From NCBI RefSeq assembly GCF_020544405.1, contig NZ_CP065410.1:3596001-3660000 (forward strand): 64,000 nt of DNA, in the 5' to 3' direction. Positions 9,208 to 18,091 of this stretch are shown one piece after another. Position 1 is the stretch's first letter. Each line of letters opens with the position of its first letter. Position numbers and translations under genes: made by a program. Below the pieces are notes generated by a model. The model searched no databases. It saw nothing but the letters and a program-made list of their open reading frames with translations, and was not told the DNA's origin. This DNA comes from Pseudomonas sp. IAC-BECa141. GTDB lineage: Bacteria > Pseudomonadota > Gammaproteobacteria > Pseudomonadales > Pseudomonadaceae.

Positions 9208-10572
9208 TCAGACGGGCGTGGCGACTTTCCCGACCGGCGTAACACCGACCTCCACCGGACTCTGCGCCTTGCACGCCTGACTCAACGTCAACGACTTGGT
9301 CTCCGGCGCCCATGCCCAGGACAGCAAAGCACCAATCGCCAGAATCGCCGCAAGAATCCCCATCGTCGGGCTCAACCCGATCCCTGCCACACTCACCGGC
9401 AACAGGAACGTGCTGACCGCCGAGCCCAGACGACTCACCGCCGTCGCCAGACCAATCCCGCTGGCCCGCACTTCCGTCGGGAAACTTTCCGCCGGGAACA
9501 CGCCCACCAGATTGCTCACCGCCGACAACACCAGCGTGAACACACCGAACACCAGCACCATAAGCCACGCCGCACTGCCCGGCAGCACCGCCAGCAGAAA
9601 CAACGCCACCGCCAGAATGATGAACGAGTTGATCAGGAACCCGCGTCGGGTGAATTTGATGGTGCACCAGATGCCGATCAACGCGCCGAGGATCAGCAGC
9701 ATGTTGAGCATCAGCTCGGTGCCGAAGCCTTCGGCCAGGCCCATCTTCTGCAGGATCGACGGCAGAAAGGTGTAGATGGCGAAGTACGGCATGACGATGC
9801 AGACGAAGAACAGGCAGTTGAACGCCGTGCGCTTGCGGTATTCGCGGCTGAACAGCACCGCGTAGCCCGAGCGGGTTTCCGTGGAGCGGGTTTCGTCCAG
9901 CTCGACGTTGTCGCCCAGATGCTTTTTGACGATGGCACGGGCTTCGGCCACCCGGCCCTGATTGACCAGCCAGCGCGGCGATTCGGGAGTGCCGATTCGG
10001 GCGATCAGAATCAACCCGGCGGGAATCGCCGACGACGCCAGCATCCAGCGCCAGGCATCGTCACCGAGACTGAGCATGGCGGTGCCGACAAAGGTCGCTG
10101 CCACGTAACCGAAGGTCCAGATCACACTGAACGAACCCAATAACACGCCGCGATGTTTCTTCGGCGCGAACTCGGCGAGCATTGCGTGACCGACACTGAA
10201 ATCGCCACCCAGGCCAATGCCGATCAACACCCGGCAGAGAAACAGGCTCATGGCCGTTTCGACGTAGAACTGCATCACCGAAGCGACAGTTATCAGCACG
10301 AAACTGACCAGGAAGATTTTCTGCCGGCCGACCTTGTCCGAGATCCAACCGAAAAACAGACTGCCGAGAAACAGGCCAATCAGCGCCGATGCGCCGATCA
10401 GGCCCTGCCAGAACGCATCCAGGTGCATCTGCGGGCTGAGCAAGGTGAATGCGATGCCGATCAGGCCAAGGATGTAGCCGTCGGTAAAGTGCGCGCCGAA
10501 GGTCAGGCCGGCGATCTTGAGGTGGAAGCGCCCGATGGGCAGGTCATCGATCTTTACGGGTTGAGCGGACAT
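9208..10572 (-). CDS. MFS transporter (sugar/aromatic-acid porter type)
   Basis: 454 residues from the ATG at 10572, preceded by GGAG at good spacing; a TTG four codons upstream is less likely. It has about 12 transmembrane segments, motif A as GWISDKVGRQK, and RVLIGIGLGGDFSVG in helix 4, typical of sugar and aromatic-acid:proton symporters. It is the last gene of the fae-like operon, separated from the GabD-like gene by a REPIN. Substrate unknown. Confidence 0.9.
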   Translation of the reverse strand: MSAQPVKIDDLPIGRFHLKIAGLTFGAHFTDGYILGLIGIAFTLLSPQMHLDAFWQGLIGASALIGLFLGSLFFGWISDKVGRQKIFLVSFVLITVASVMQFYVETAMSLFLCRVLIGIGLGGDFSVGHAMLAEFAPKKHRGVLLGSFSVIWTFGYVAATFVGTAMLSLGDDAWRWMLASSAIPAGLILIARIGTPESPRWLVNQGRVAEARAIVKKHLGDNVELDETRSTETRSGYAVLFSREYRKRTAFNCLFFVCIVMPYFAIYTFLPSILQKMGLAEGFGTELMLNMLLILGALIGIWCTIKFTRRGFLINSFIILAVALFLLAVLPGSAAWLMVLVFGVFTLVLSAVSNLVGVFPAESFPTEVRASGIGLATAVSRLGSAVSTFLLPVSVAGIGLSPTMGILAAILAIGALLSWAWAPETKSLTLSQACKAQSPVEVGVTPVGKVATPV

Positions 10573-10628
10573 ATTCGTCTCCAATTGTTGTTATTGACGG
10601 AGAAACCGATTGCTCTTGCTGTTCAATT

Positions 10629-10716
10629 GTGGGAGCGAGCTTGCTCGCGAAGCGGAGTGTCAGCTGACAGAACTGCCAACTGACCTGACGCCATCGCGAG
10701 CAAGCTCGCTCCCACA
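10629..10716. repeat. REPIN: inverted pair of REP sequences
   Basis: GTGGGAGCGAGCTTGCTCGC at 10629 pairs with its complement ending at 10716. Its arms are almost the same as those of the 1535-1622 copy. It lies between the GabD-like dehydrogenase and the MFS gene, so it could separate or attenuate the two transcripts. Confidence 0.9.
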
Positions 10717-10730
10717 GGGTTCGGGGAGGC

Positions 10731-12164
10731 CTAGAGGCCGCCCATCAACAGGTATTTGATCTCCAGATAGTCATCCAGACCGTACTTCGAACCCTCACGC
10801 CCAAGGCCCGATTCCTTGATGCCGCCGAATGGCGCCACCTCCGTGGAGATGATCCCTTCGTTGATGCCGACCATCCCGGCTTCCAGCCCTTCGGCCATAC
10901 GCCAGACCCGGCCGATGTCGCGGCTGTAGCAGTACGCGGAAAGACCGAACGGCGTGTCGTTGGCCCGCGCCAGCACTTCGGCCTCGTCCCTGAAGCGGAA
11001 GCACGCGGCCACCGGGCCGAAGGTTTCGTCCTGGGCAATCAGCATGTCGCCACTGGCTTCGGTAAGGATGGTCGGCTCGTAGAACGTGCCGCCCAGTGAA
11101 TGCCGACGACCGCCGCACAACAGTGTGGCGCCCTTCTCCAGCGCATCGCTCACATGGGCTTCGACCTTGGCCAGCGCAGCGGCGTTGATCAGCGGACCTT
11201 GCTCGGTGTCGCCGTCCAGCGCACTACCCACGCGCATCGCCGCCACGGCTTCGGCAAGTTTGCCGGTGAAGGCTTCGTAAACACCGTCCTGAATGAAGAA
11301 GCGGTTGACGCACACGCATGTCTGCCCGGTGTTGCGGAATTTCGAGGCCATCGCGCCCTTCACGGCTGCATCGATGTCGGCATCGTCGAAGACAATGAAC
11401 GGCGCGTTGCCGCCCAATTCCAGCGAGACCTTTTTCAGAGTGTCGGCGGCCTGACGCATCAGCAATTTGCCGGTGCGGGTCGAGCCGGTAAACGACAATT
11501 TGCGCACCACGCTGGAGGCTTGCAGCGCACCGCCGATGGCCACTGCATCACCGGAAACGATGTTGAACACACCGGCCGGAATCCCGGCCTGCTCGGCCAG
11601 CACTGCCAGAGCAAATGCCGACAACGGGGTTTCTTCCGACGGTTTGAGGATCATCGTGCAACCTGCCGCCAGCGCCGGGCCGACCTTGCGGGTAACCATT
11701 GCCAGCGGGAAGTTCCACGGGGTAATCGCCGCGACCACACCGATGGCTTCCTTGGTCACGATGATCCGCGCATCAGCCTTGTGGCTCGGGATCACATCAC
11801 CGTAGGCACGCTTGGCTTCTTCACCGAACCACTCCAGAAAACTCGCGGCGTAGACCACTTCGCCCTTCGCTTCGGCCAGCGGTTTGCCCTGTTCGCGGCT
11901 GAGCAAGGTCGCCAGCCCCTGCTGGTTGGCGAGCATCAGATCGCTCCAGCGTTTCAGGCGCTGGCTGCGTTCCTTGGCCGTGAGTTTGCGCCACGCCGGA
12001 AAGGCACGATTGGCCGCCTCGATGGCGAGGTTGGTTTCTTCGGCACCGGCCTTTTGCACCTCAGTGATCAACTCGCCATTGGCCGGGTTACGCACCGGAT
12101 ACGTGGCGCCGCCCTGGCCCCACTGACCGTCGATGAAGTTGCCGTGACGGATCAATTCACTCAT
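10731..12164 (-). CDS. NAD(P)-dependent aldehyde dehydrogenase, succinate-semialdehyde (GabD) type
   Basis: 477 residues from the ATG at 12164, with GGAGG upstream. It has SLELGG, the catalytic Cys in RNTGQTCVCVNR (about residue 280) and the GabD-like C-terminus GLGREGSKYGLDDYLEIKYL. The start overlaps the stop of the aldo/keto reductase by 4 bases (ATGA). By similarity it oxidises a semialdehyde. No transaminase lies beside it, so GABA degradation is not implied; it may act on an aldehyde made by the AKR or from the locus substrate. Confidence 0.92.
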   Translation of the reverse strand: MSELIRHGNFIDGQWGQGGATYPVRNPANGELITEVQKAGAEETNLAIEAANRAFPAWRKLTAKERSQRLKRWSDLMLANQQGLATLLSREQGKPLAEAKGEVVYAASFLEWFGEEAKRAYGDVIPSHKADARIIVTKEAIGVVAAITPWNFPLAMVTRKVGPALAAGCTMILKPSEETPLSAFALAVLAEQAGIPAGVFNIVSGDAVAIGGALQASSVVRKLSFTGSTRTGKLLMRQAADTLKKVSLELGGNAPFIVFDDADIDAAVKGAMASKFRNTGQTCVCVNRFFIQDGVYEAFTGKLAEAVAAMRVGSALDGDTEQGPLINAAALAKVEAHVSDALEKGATLLCGGRRHSLGGTFYEPTILTEASGDMLIAQDETFGPVAACFRFRDEAEVLARANDTPFGLSAYCYSRDIGRVWRMAEGLEAGMVGINEGIISTEVAPFGGIKESGLGREGSKYGLDDYLEIKYLLMGGL

Positions 12165-13195
12165 GCCACCGCCTCCTGCAACGTGAAGCGTTCGAGCCCC
12201 GGACGGGCCGTGCGCAGGATGCGTTTGCCGGCGGTGTAATCGTTGATCACATCGCACGGGGTATAGTTGCGCTCCAGTTCGTGCAGTTCTTCGGCATCGA
12301 GTTTGGTCTCCAGAGCGGCCAGTGCGCTGTCGAACTGCGCGGTGGTGTCGGCGCCGACCAGCATGCAATCCACGCCCGGATGATTGGCGACCCAGGCCTG
12401 GGCTATCTGCGCGTTCGACACGCCACGGGCACGGGCCACGCGTTGTACTGAATGAGCGATTTCGAACGAGACTTCGTCGCTGTACATCTGCTGGGTGAAG
12501 AAGTCGGTCTGGTTGCGGGTCGATTGCACGTCACCGGTCAACAGACCACGGGCCAGCGGACTGAACACCGAGACGCCAATGCCCTGGTCGCGGCAGAACG
12601 GAATCATCTCGCGCTCTTCTTCGCGGTAGGCGCAGTTCAGTTGCAGCTGCATGTTGATCGGCTTGACCCAACCGTTGCGCTCGCAGGCCATGAGGATTTT
12701 CGCCAGTTGACCGGTGAGCATGGTCGAGACGCCGATGTAACGTGCCTTGCCGGAACACACGATGTCGTTCAGTGCGCCCATGGTTTCCTCAACCGGGGTG
12801 TTCACGTCGAAGTAATGCAGCATGAACACATCGACGTAATCCATATTCAGACGCTTCAGCGAGGCATCGATGCTGTCCATGATGTGCTTGCGCGAATGGC
12901 CGCTGGCATTGATGCCGTTGCGGGTGCCGTAGCCGACCTTGGTGGTGATCACCAAGTCCTCGCGGCGGGCCAGACGCTTGACGATGCGCCCCACTACTTC
13001 CTCGCCGACACCGGCGGAATAGAAGTCCGCCAGGTCAATGAAGTTCACGCCGTTGTTCAGCGCGTGAGCAACGATCGGCTCGCTTTGCTTTTCATTGAAG
13101 ATCCACGGTTTCCAGTCCGGGGTGCCCATGTTCATGGTGCCCAGGCACAGACGGGAAACTTGCAGGCCGGAGTTGCCCAAACGGATGTATTGCAT
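12161..13195 (-). CDS. Aldo/keto reductase
   Basis: 344 residues from MQYIRLGNSG. The catalytic tetrad can be read as Asp and Tyr in DLADFYSAG, Lys in TTKVGYG and His in FMLHYFD. The length and N-terminus fit the YajO/Tas-like and L-glyceraldehyde-reductase-like branch, which uses NADPH on sugar aldehydes. It begins 10 bases after the fae-like gene and overlaps the GabD-like gene by 4 bases, so the three are one transcription unit. Confidence 0.92.
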   Translation of the reverse strand: MQYIRLGNSGLQVSRLCLGTMNMGTPDWKPWIFNEKQSEPIVAHALNNGVNFIDLADFYSAGVGEEVVGRIVKRLARREDLVITTKVGYGTRNGINASGHSRKHIMDSIDASLKRLNMDYVDVFMLHYFDVNTPVEETMGALNDIVCSGKARYIGVSTMLTGQLAKILMACERNGWVKPINMQLQLNCAYREEEREMIPFCRDQGIGVSVFSPLARGLLTGDVQSTRNQTDFFTQQMYSDEVSFEIAHSVQRVARARGVSNAQIAQAWVANHPGVDCMLVGADTTAQFDSALAALETKLDAEELHELERNYTPCDVINDYTAGKRILRTARPGLERFTLQEAVA

Positions 13196-13205
13196 GGCGC
13201 GGACC

Positions 13206-13718
13206 TCAGGCTTTTGGCGTGTAGAAAGGGTTGCTGATGTGGTTGACCACATCTTTGAGCTGCGCGGTTTCCGGCTTGCCGGTCAGGGCGGCGCGGATCG
13301 CGGTGCGGCAGGCGTTGTAGTTGTTCAGGTAGACCGCATCGAGGTCATCGCACGCCGGGTTGACCCAGTTGGCGGTGACGATCGCCCACTCGTCTTCGGC
13401 TTGCGGCGGCAGCGTGCCGTCGAGCAGCGATTCGAGCACCGCCTTGGCAATACCGGCCTGGGAGGCACCCCACGTTGCATTGCCGTGCAGGTCGCTGCTG
13501 ATGGCAGCTTTGTTGACGTAAAGGGTCATCGGCTTGACCGGGATGTTCGGCTGGGCGATCACCATGAACGGGCAATGGCCCTGGCTAGGCGACGCCAGGC
13601 TGTTGGCAAACGCCTGCCCCGCCGGGCCATTGCGCGGGCCGATCAGGATGTTGATGTGCGCGGCGTTCACGCCCGGGCCTTCGAAACCTTCACCGATGTA
13701 CAGGTCGAGTTCTTTCAT
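13206..13718 (-). CDS. Formaldehyde-activating enzyme (Fae) homologue
   Basis: 170 residues, the usual Fae length. By eye it aligns with Methylobacterium Fae over most of its length: IGEGFEGPGVNAAHINILIGPRNG, then VIAQPNIPVKPMTLYVNK, then the late block AVYLNNYNACRTAIRAALTG. His21 in NAAHIN matches the family's catalytic His. True Fae condenses formaldehyde with tetrahydromethanopterin, a cofactor pseudomonads are not known to make, so here it may detoxify formaldehyde another way or act on another aldehyde. It is the first gene of an operon with an aldo/keto reductase, GabD-like dehydrogenase and MFS carrier. Confidence 0.88.
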   Translation of the reverse strand: MKELDLYIGEGFEGPGVNAAHINILIGPRNGPAGQAFANSLASPSQGHCPFMVIAQPNIPVKPMTLYVNKAAISSDLHGNATWGASQAGIAKAVLESLLDGTLPPQAEDEWAIVTANWVNPACDDLDAVYLNNYNACRTAIRAALTGKPETAQLKDVVNHISNPFYTPKA

Positions 13719-13934
13719 CAGTCATTACTCTTTGCGATGCAGAGGGATTTTTTGGGGTGATCGACAGCTCACGCGGGCCGAGAGGCCGACGGGATCAATA
13801 ACGGACGTGGGGAGACGCGAGGGAAGAATCGGAACATGGCTGCAAACGCTCTCTGGTTGTTATTGATGAGCTGTGTTTGCGATTTTTTAACACCGGGGAT
13901 CTGGCCGGCCGTAACCATTAAAAATCATGGGGCA

Positions 13935-13949
13935 ATGACTTTTAGTCAT
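13935..13949. promoter_or_regulatory. Perfect dyad ATGACT-TTT-AGTCAT upstream of the fae-like operon
   Basis: A 6-base inverted repeat with a 3-base spacer lies about 215 bases upstream of the fae-like start, in an otherwise featureless gap (13719-13965). It could be an operator. The distance makes this weak. Confidence 0.3.
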
Positions 13950-13965
13950 AGCCTTTTGTGGCGGC

Positions 13966-13998
13966 AAAAAACATCCCGCTCGAAAGCGGGATGTTTTT
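13966..13998 (-). terminator. Rho-independent terminator after the NDH-2-like gene
   Basis: The stem ACATCCCGCT / AGCGGGATGT with loop CGAA is flanked by A-run and T-run, so it works on both strands. It lies 12 bases past the stop of the gene at 14011-15216. Confidence 0.9.
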
Positions 13999-14010
13999 GA
14001 ACGGCTCTGA

Positions 14011-15216
14011 TTATGCGACGACAGGAATCATCGGATCCGCAGCCGCCAGCGCGCTGGCACGGTCAGCCGCTGGCGGGTAGATCCACTGGGTGTTGATCTG
14101 CATCTTGAGGGACTTGCCCTCCTGCTTGACCAGTTTCACCTGACGATCCCAGCCTTCGGTGTACACCGCGCCCCAGGCGCCGAGATCGAGGCAGGTCACG
14201 TATTTCGGCTGGCTGTATGGCGTAGGGTCGACACCCAGAATCTGCGCCGCAACGTTGTTGCCGGCGTGGCGCCCCAGGGAAATCGCGTGCTGGCAGGTCA
14301 TCAGGGCGAAGTTGCCGATATCGTCGCTGGCCGCATAAGCCACGTCGCCGGTGGCGAAGATGTCGTCCTGGCCGATGACTTTCAGATGGGCATCAACGTG
14401 CAGGCGACCCTGACGATCACGTTCGGCAGGAATCTGCTCGGTCAGGGAGCTGGCGCGCACGCCGGTGGTCCAGACCACGGTTTTTGCCTCGATACGTTGA
14501 CCGTCCGACAAGGTCACGCCGTTTTCATCGACCGACAGCACCGACACACCCAGTCGCCATTCCACACCCAATTCTTCGCTTGCTTGGGCAATCGACACGC
14601 TGATCGCTTCACCCATGGCCGCGCCAATTTTCTGCCCACGGTCAACGATGATCACCTGAACGTTGGCATCGTCGCCCAGCACGGCCCGCAGACGCGCCGG
14701 CATTTCAGTGGCGGTTTCGATGCCGGTGAAGCCACCGCCGGCGACGACCACGGTGTTTCGAGCCTGGCTCTCAGGTTGGTCGATCAAGGATTTCAGGTGG
14801 TTTTCCAGGCGGATGGCGGCTTCGATCTGGTCGACGTCGAACGCGTATTGCGCCACGCCAGGGGTGTCCGTCAGGGCCAGGCCGCTGCCGGAGGCGAGCA
14901 CCAGTTTGTCGTAATTGAACACCTGTTGCGCACCGGCTGCATCGAGGTAGCCCACGGTTTTCGCCTGCACGTCGATGGTGTTCGCCGCGCCCTTGATGAA
15001 GTTGACGCCAACCGCATCGAACAGATCGCCTAGCGGCGCCGCCAGCGTGTGGGCGTTCGGCTCGTAGAAACGCGGACGAACGCGCAGCTCGGCCTGCGGC
15101 GCCAGTACGGTGACGTCGATGTTGTCCCGATTGTGAATGTCGACCAGACGCGTGGCGCTCAACGCCGTCCACATGCCACCGAAACCTGCGCCGATTACCA
15201 GAATGTGCTGTTTCAT
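14011..15216 (-). CDS. NAD(P)/FAD-dependent oxidoreductase, type-II NADH dehydrogenase-like
   Basis: 401 residues. The N-terminal FAD site is HILVIGAGFGGMW, a second Rossmann site is TVVVAGGGFTGIE (about 155), and the C-terminal FAD motif is DIFATGDVAY. This is the pyridine nucleotide-disulfide oxidoreductase fold of NDH-2 and related quinone reductases. A good GGAGAG precedes the ATG. It is divergent from an Rrf2 regulator across 336 bases and ends at a strong terminator, so it is a single-gene unit probably controlled by that regulator. Its electron acceptor is not determinable here. Confidence 0.88.
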   Translation of the reverse strand: MKQHILVIGAGFGGMWTALSATRLVDIHNRDNIDVTVLAPQAELRVRPRFYEPNAHTLAAPLGDLFDAVGVNFIKGAANTIDVQAKTVGYLDAAGAQQVFNYDKLVLASGSGLALTDTPGVAQYAFDVDQIEAAIRLENHLKSLIDQPESQARNTVVVAGGGFTGIETATEMPARLRAVLGDDANVQVIIVDRGQKIGAAMGEAISVSIAQASEELGVEWRLGVSVLSVDENGVTLSDGQRIEAKTVVWTTGVRASSLTEQIPAERDRQGRLHVDAHLKVIGQDDIFATGDVAYAASDDIGNFALMTCQHAISLGRHAGNNVAAQILGVDPTPYSQPKYVTCLDLGAWGAVYTEGWDRQVKLVKQEGKSLKMQINTQWIYPPAADRASALAAADPMIPVVA

Positions 15217-15552
15217 TGTTCTCTCCAGGCACGAAGCCTAGTCACTGAATGAGGTTGAAGGATTCACATCATCGGGAGCGGACACATCTGTATTTTTCAA
15301 GAGTGCGGAAGGCTGCTCACCGGACAACGGCGACTGTATTGGTCGCCTTTAACGCCGACAAGTCAGATTTTATGATGATTATGATCGAATAACTCGATAG
15401 CTCAGACCGCTCATGGCTGCCCTACGCAACGCTTTGAATAAGCAATAAACCAAGAAAATCGGGATATACATCACTGAACACGCAAAGCGTTCGGATTTGT
15501 TTGCCACTGATAAGCCTGATAACATCGGCGACAAATACAGTCGGAGATAGTT
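15217..15552. other. Intergenic region between divergent NDH-2-like and Rrf2 genes
   Basis: 336 bases without a convincing gene. It must hold both promoters. It is more AT-rich in its middle (around 15365-15480) than its neighbours, but I could not fix a -35/-10 pair or an operator. Confidence 0.6.
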
Positions 15553-16101
15553 ATGTCGCTTTACAGTGCGGGGGTCGAGTACGGCATTCACTGCCTGGCC
15601 TTTCTGGTGGGCAGCGGCGGTGACAGTCGTGAAGCCAGCGTGCGCGATCTGGCAGAACTGCAAGGGGTGCCGCTGGATTACCTGGCGAAGATCTTCACCA
15701 AACTGGCCAAAGGCAAACTGGTGGAATCCACCGGCGGCGTACGCGGCGGCTTCACCCTGGCGCGCCCGGCGGATGAAATCACCCTGCTCGACATCGTCAA
15801 TGCCATCGATGGTCGCAAGAACATTTTCGAATGCCGGGACATTCGCGGACGCTGCGCGCTGTTCGACGGCTCGCCACCGGACTGGGCGCTGGAAGGCACC
15901 TGCTCGATTCACGCCGCGATGATGACCGCGCAAAAGCGCATGGAAGAAGCCCTCGCCCAGCAGACCATCCTCGACATCGCCAGAAAGGTCGGGCGCAAGG
16001 CGCCGCCGGGGTTCAACAGCCAAGTGGAAGACTGGATGCAGGATCGCCGGGAAAAGAAGACCGGTGGCGCCGGCATTCCGCTCATCGACCTCTCGGACTG
16101 A
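15553..16101 (+). CDS. Rrf2-family transcriptional regulator
   Basis: 182 residues, ATG preceded by CGGAGA. The N-terminal winged helix (SVRDLAELQGVPLDYLAKIFTKLAKGKLVESTGGVRGGF) is the Rrf2 signature. Three cysteines (FECRDIRGRCALF and EGTCSIH) are spaced as in IscR/NsrR-type members that bind an iron-sulfur cluster, so redox or NO sensing is likely. It is divergent from the NDH-2-like flavoprotein, its probable target. Confidence 0.92.
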   Translation: MSLYSAGVEYGIHCLAFLVGSGGDSREASVRDLAELQGVPLDYLAKIFTKLAKGKLVESTGGVRGGFTLARPADEITLLDIVNAIDGRKNIFECRDIRGRCALFDGSPPDWALEGTCSIHAAMMTAQKRMEEALAQQTILDIARKVGRKAPPGFNSQVEDWMQDRREKKTGGAGIPLIDLSD

Positions 16102-16116
16102 GCTCGATCAGCAGGC

Positions 16117-16157
16117 AAAAAAAAGCAGAAACCGATCACCGGTTTCTGCTTTTTTTA
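16117..16157 (+). terminator. Rho-independent terminator shared by Rrf2 and the facing lipoprotein gene
   Basis: AGCAGAAACCG / CGGTTTCTGCT with a 5-base loop, A-run before and T-run after. It sits between two convergent genes and can serve both strands. Confidence 0.92.
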
Positions 16158-16165
16158 TTTCGCCA

Positions 16166-16501
16166 TTACAGGCAATCGCGCACCGCTTTGCGCAACGACC
16201 CGGACTTCGCCCACGGCGGCCCCTGATAGAGGGAGACACGGCTGCCGTCCTTGTACTTGACCACATCGAGAATCTCGTCGGCGGTGACGATGCTCGGCGC
16301 GGTAATCCGATAGCCGTTGGAAATCGCTGTCTGGGAGGTCTTGGCAACGTCCTGCTGCCACAGTGGCAATACACACGCGGCATATTCCTTGGGGGTTTTG
16401 TCGCTGGTCTTGCTGACATTTGGTTCGCCCGGCACCAGTGACGCAGGCAACGAACAACCGGCCAATGCCGCCAGCAGCATCCCCCCGATCAATATCCGCA
16501 T
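16166..16501 (-). CDS. Small predicted lipoprotein of unknown function
   Basis: 111 residues from the ATG at 16501, preceded by AAGGAAT. The N-terminus MRILIGGMLLAALAGCSLP is a lipoprotein signal with lipobox LAGC. The mature part has two further cysteines (YAACVLPLW and VRDCL at the end) that could form a disulfide. No catalytic motif is seen. It ends at the shared terminator. Confidence 0.82.
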   Translation of the reverse strand: MRILIGGMLLAALAGCSLPASLVPGEPNVSKTSDKTPKEYAACVLPLWQQDVAKTSQTAISNGYRITAPSIVTADEILDVVKYKDGSRVSLYQGPPWAKSGSLRKAVRDCL

Positions 16502-16677
16502 GGTGATTCCTTCATCTGAAAAAACGCGAATGTACCTTGTAACTGTTCGGACATCCATCGTAGCGCTCTGCCGGTACTCCCCGAAAACCGGGCCATTGAG
16601 CTTATCGACAGATGACCTTGCCCCGCACCGGAAAAATGCGGCTACTCTGTTTTACCGAGAATGTTCCGGAGGTGATC

Positions 16678-16917
16678 ATGCGGCTCAATGAATACGAACA
16701 CGAACTTCAGCGTGACCTGCAAAGCGTGGCATCGGACCTGAGATGGTCGGCGGTGGACCTCAAGCGCATCGCCGAGCAACTGCGCCAGTCGGGCAACGAG
16801 GCGGACGCCCAGGCGGTGCTGCGATCCTGCGAGGTGCTGCAAAGCGATGAAGAGCGCCTGCAACTGTATGCCCGGGAAGTGAAAGCCCGCGCCATCAGCC
16901 GAACCAAAGTCCACTGA
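16678..16917 (+). CDS. Small coiled-coil hypothetical protein
   Basis: 79 residues; the ATG is set by GGAGGT at 16668-16673. The protein is charged and mostly helical (YEHELQRDLQSVASDLRWSA, then LRQSGNEADAQAVLRSCEVL), with one Cys. It is followed at once by a terminator, so it is monocistronic. Function not recognised. Confidence 0.75.
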   Translation: MRLNEYEHELQRDLQSVASDLRWSAVDLKRIAEQLRQSGNEADAQAVLRSCEVLQSDEERLQLYAREVKARAISRTKVH

Positions 16918-16936
16918 ACCTCACCCTGTCCACAGC

Positions 16937-16966
16937 AAAAAGCCCCGGACAACCGGGGCTTTTTCT
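16937..16966 (+). terminator. Rho-independent terminator
   Basis: AGCCCCGG-ACAA-CCGGGGCT with A-run upstream and T-run downstream. It lies between the convergent genes at 16678-16917 and 16977-17165. Confidence 0.92.
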
Positions 16967-16976
16967 TTACAGACCC

Positions 16977-17165
16977 TCAGTCTGCCTTGCGACCGCGTGC
17001 GCGGCCTTTGTACCCCGGCAACGCGGCGGCGTACGCCAGCGCTTCCTCGCGACTGGCAAACGAAGCGAGCCGGTCACCCTGCGTGCAGACCCGCCACGGG
17101 CCGTTGTTCACGCTGAGTACGTCGTAGCCATTCATGTGCATTTTGTTCAGCATCGCCATGCTCAT
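16977..17165 (-). CDS. Small DUF2188-like protein
   Basis: 62 residues from the ATG at 17165, set by AGGAGGTG. The core (GPWRVCTQGDRLASFASREE) has the pattern of short strand-strand-helix proteins in which F-x-S/T-x-x-E-A leads a helix, as in DUF2188. The tail is basic (KGRARGRKAD). Function unknown. Similar folds may occur at 42235-42438 and 53906-54118. Confidence 0.7.
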   Translation of the reverse strand: MSMAMLNKMHMNGYDVLSVNNGPWRVCTQGDRLASFASREEALAYAAALPGYKGRARGRKAD

Positions 17166-17360
17166 AGGCACCTCCTGTCTGGTAACGAACTTTTCCACCT
17201 TACACCCGCAACGCGCTCGCGTGCCGACCGGACGTCGCACCGCGCCGCGTCAAGTCCCCGGCACTTTTGCCAATGTCCGGCACTCAGAAACTCTAAACGG
17301 CAACGGCCCAAATATTGCTACTTCATGACAGTTTTATGACAAACGGCATTCTGGTGACAC

Positions 17361-17723
17361 ATGAAAGTACGAGCAACCGTCATCTGCGAGCAGGATCGAC
17401 ACATTCTCCTGGTGCGCAAACCCAGGTGCCGCTGGACCCTGCCAGGGGGCACCGTCGAGCCGGGAGAAACCCGCGCGCAGGCAGCCGCTCGTGAACTCAG
17501 AGAAGAGACCGGACTGGACAGCGACGACATGCTTTATCTGATGGAGTTACAGAATGGCAGCACCCGCCACCACGTCTACGAGGCGTCGGTGCTGAACATC
17601 GATCAGGTTCGCCCGCTGAATGAAATCGTCGACTGTCTCTGGCACCCGCTCGATGCGGTGCAGAATCTGAACGTCGGTGAAGCCACGTTGAGCATCATCC
17701 GCGCCTTTCGACGACGTCTTTGA
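17361..17723 (+). CDS. Nudix hydrolase
   Basis: 120 residues. The Nudix box reads [20 protein letters not shown] followed by TGL, matching Gx5Ex7REUxEExGU. It hydrolyses a nucleoside-diphosphate-linked substrate with Mg or Mn; which one cannot be told. It is convergent with and only 3 bases from the DUF1652 gene. Confidence 0.93.
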   Translation: MKVRATVICEQDRHILLVRKPRCRWTLPGGTVEPGETRAQAAARELREETGLDSDDMLYLMELQNGSTRHHVYEASVLNIDQVRPLNEIVDCLWHPLDAVQNLNVGEATLSIIRAFRRRL

Positions 17724-17726
17724 TCC

Positions 17727-17969
17727 TTAGCCGGCGAAAGCCCGGCGTCCGGCGCTCATTTCCGTGCGCAATTCACCGATGAAGTTGGAGATGTCACGAA
17801 TGGTGACCAGGTGCTCCGGGGAAACCCCGTTGAGCAACAGATTGACGCGCCCGCTGTCGGGTTCGTAAACCTTGATCTGCAAGAGGCCCTGCGCCGTTTC
17901 GGTGCAATCGCAACACAACGGCGAAAAGCCGGATTCGACGATGCGGCAAATGTCGGCAATGGCAATCAT
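17727..17969 (-). CDS. DUF1652-like small protein
   Basis: 80 residues from the ATG at 17969. It shows the Pseudomonas DUF1652 pattern: a CCDC cluster (FSPLCCDCTETAQGLLQIKV), a strand ending in EPDSGRV and a C-terminal helix FIGELRTEM. The frame extends to 18014 but without a better start signal. Function unknown. Confidence 0.78.
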   Translation of the reverse strand: MIAIADICRIVESGFSPLCCDCTETAQGLLQIKVYEPDSGRVNLLLNGVSPEHLVTIRDISNFIGELRTEMSAGRRAFAG

Positions 17970-18091
17970 GGGGGCGCGCCTCACAGGCGTTGGCTCGGGC
18001 GACCCAATGAGCATAGATGAGCCTTGGCCGCTCTGTTTGCGCCGTCCACCGTAAAATTTGCCAACGGCTTCACATCTTCAATTCGCCGCAA

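Noticed and set aside
10731..12164. GABA degradation locus
   Set aside because: The GabD-like gene has no GABA transaminase or permease beside it; it is coupled to an aldo/keto reductase and a fae-like gene.
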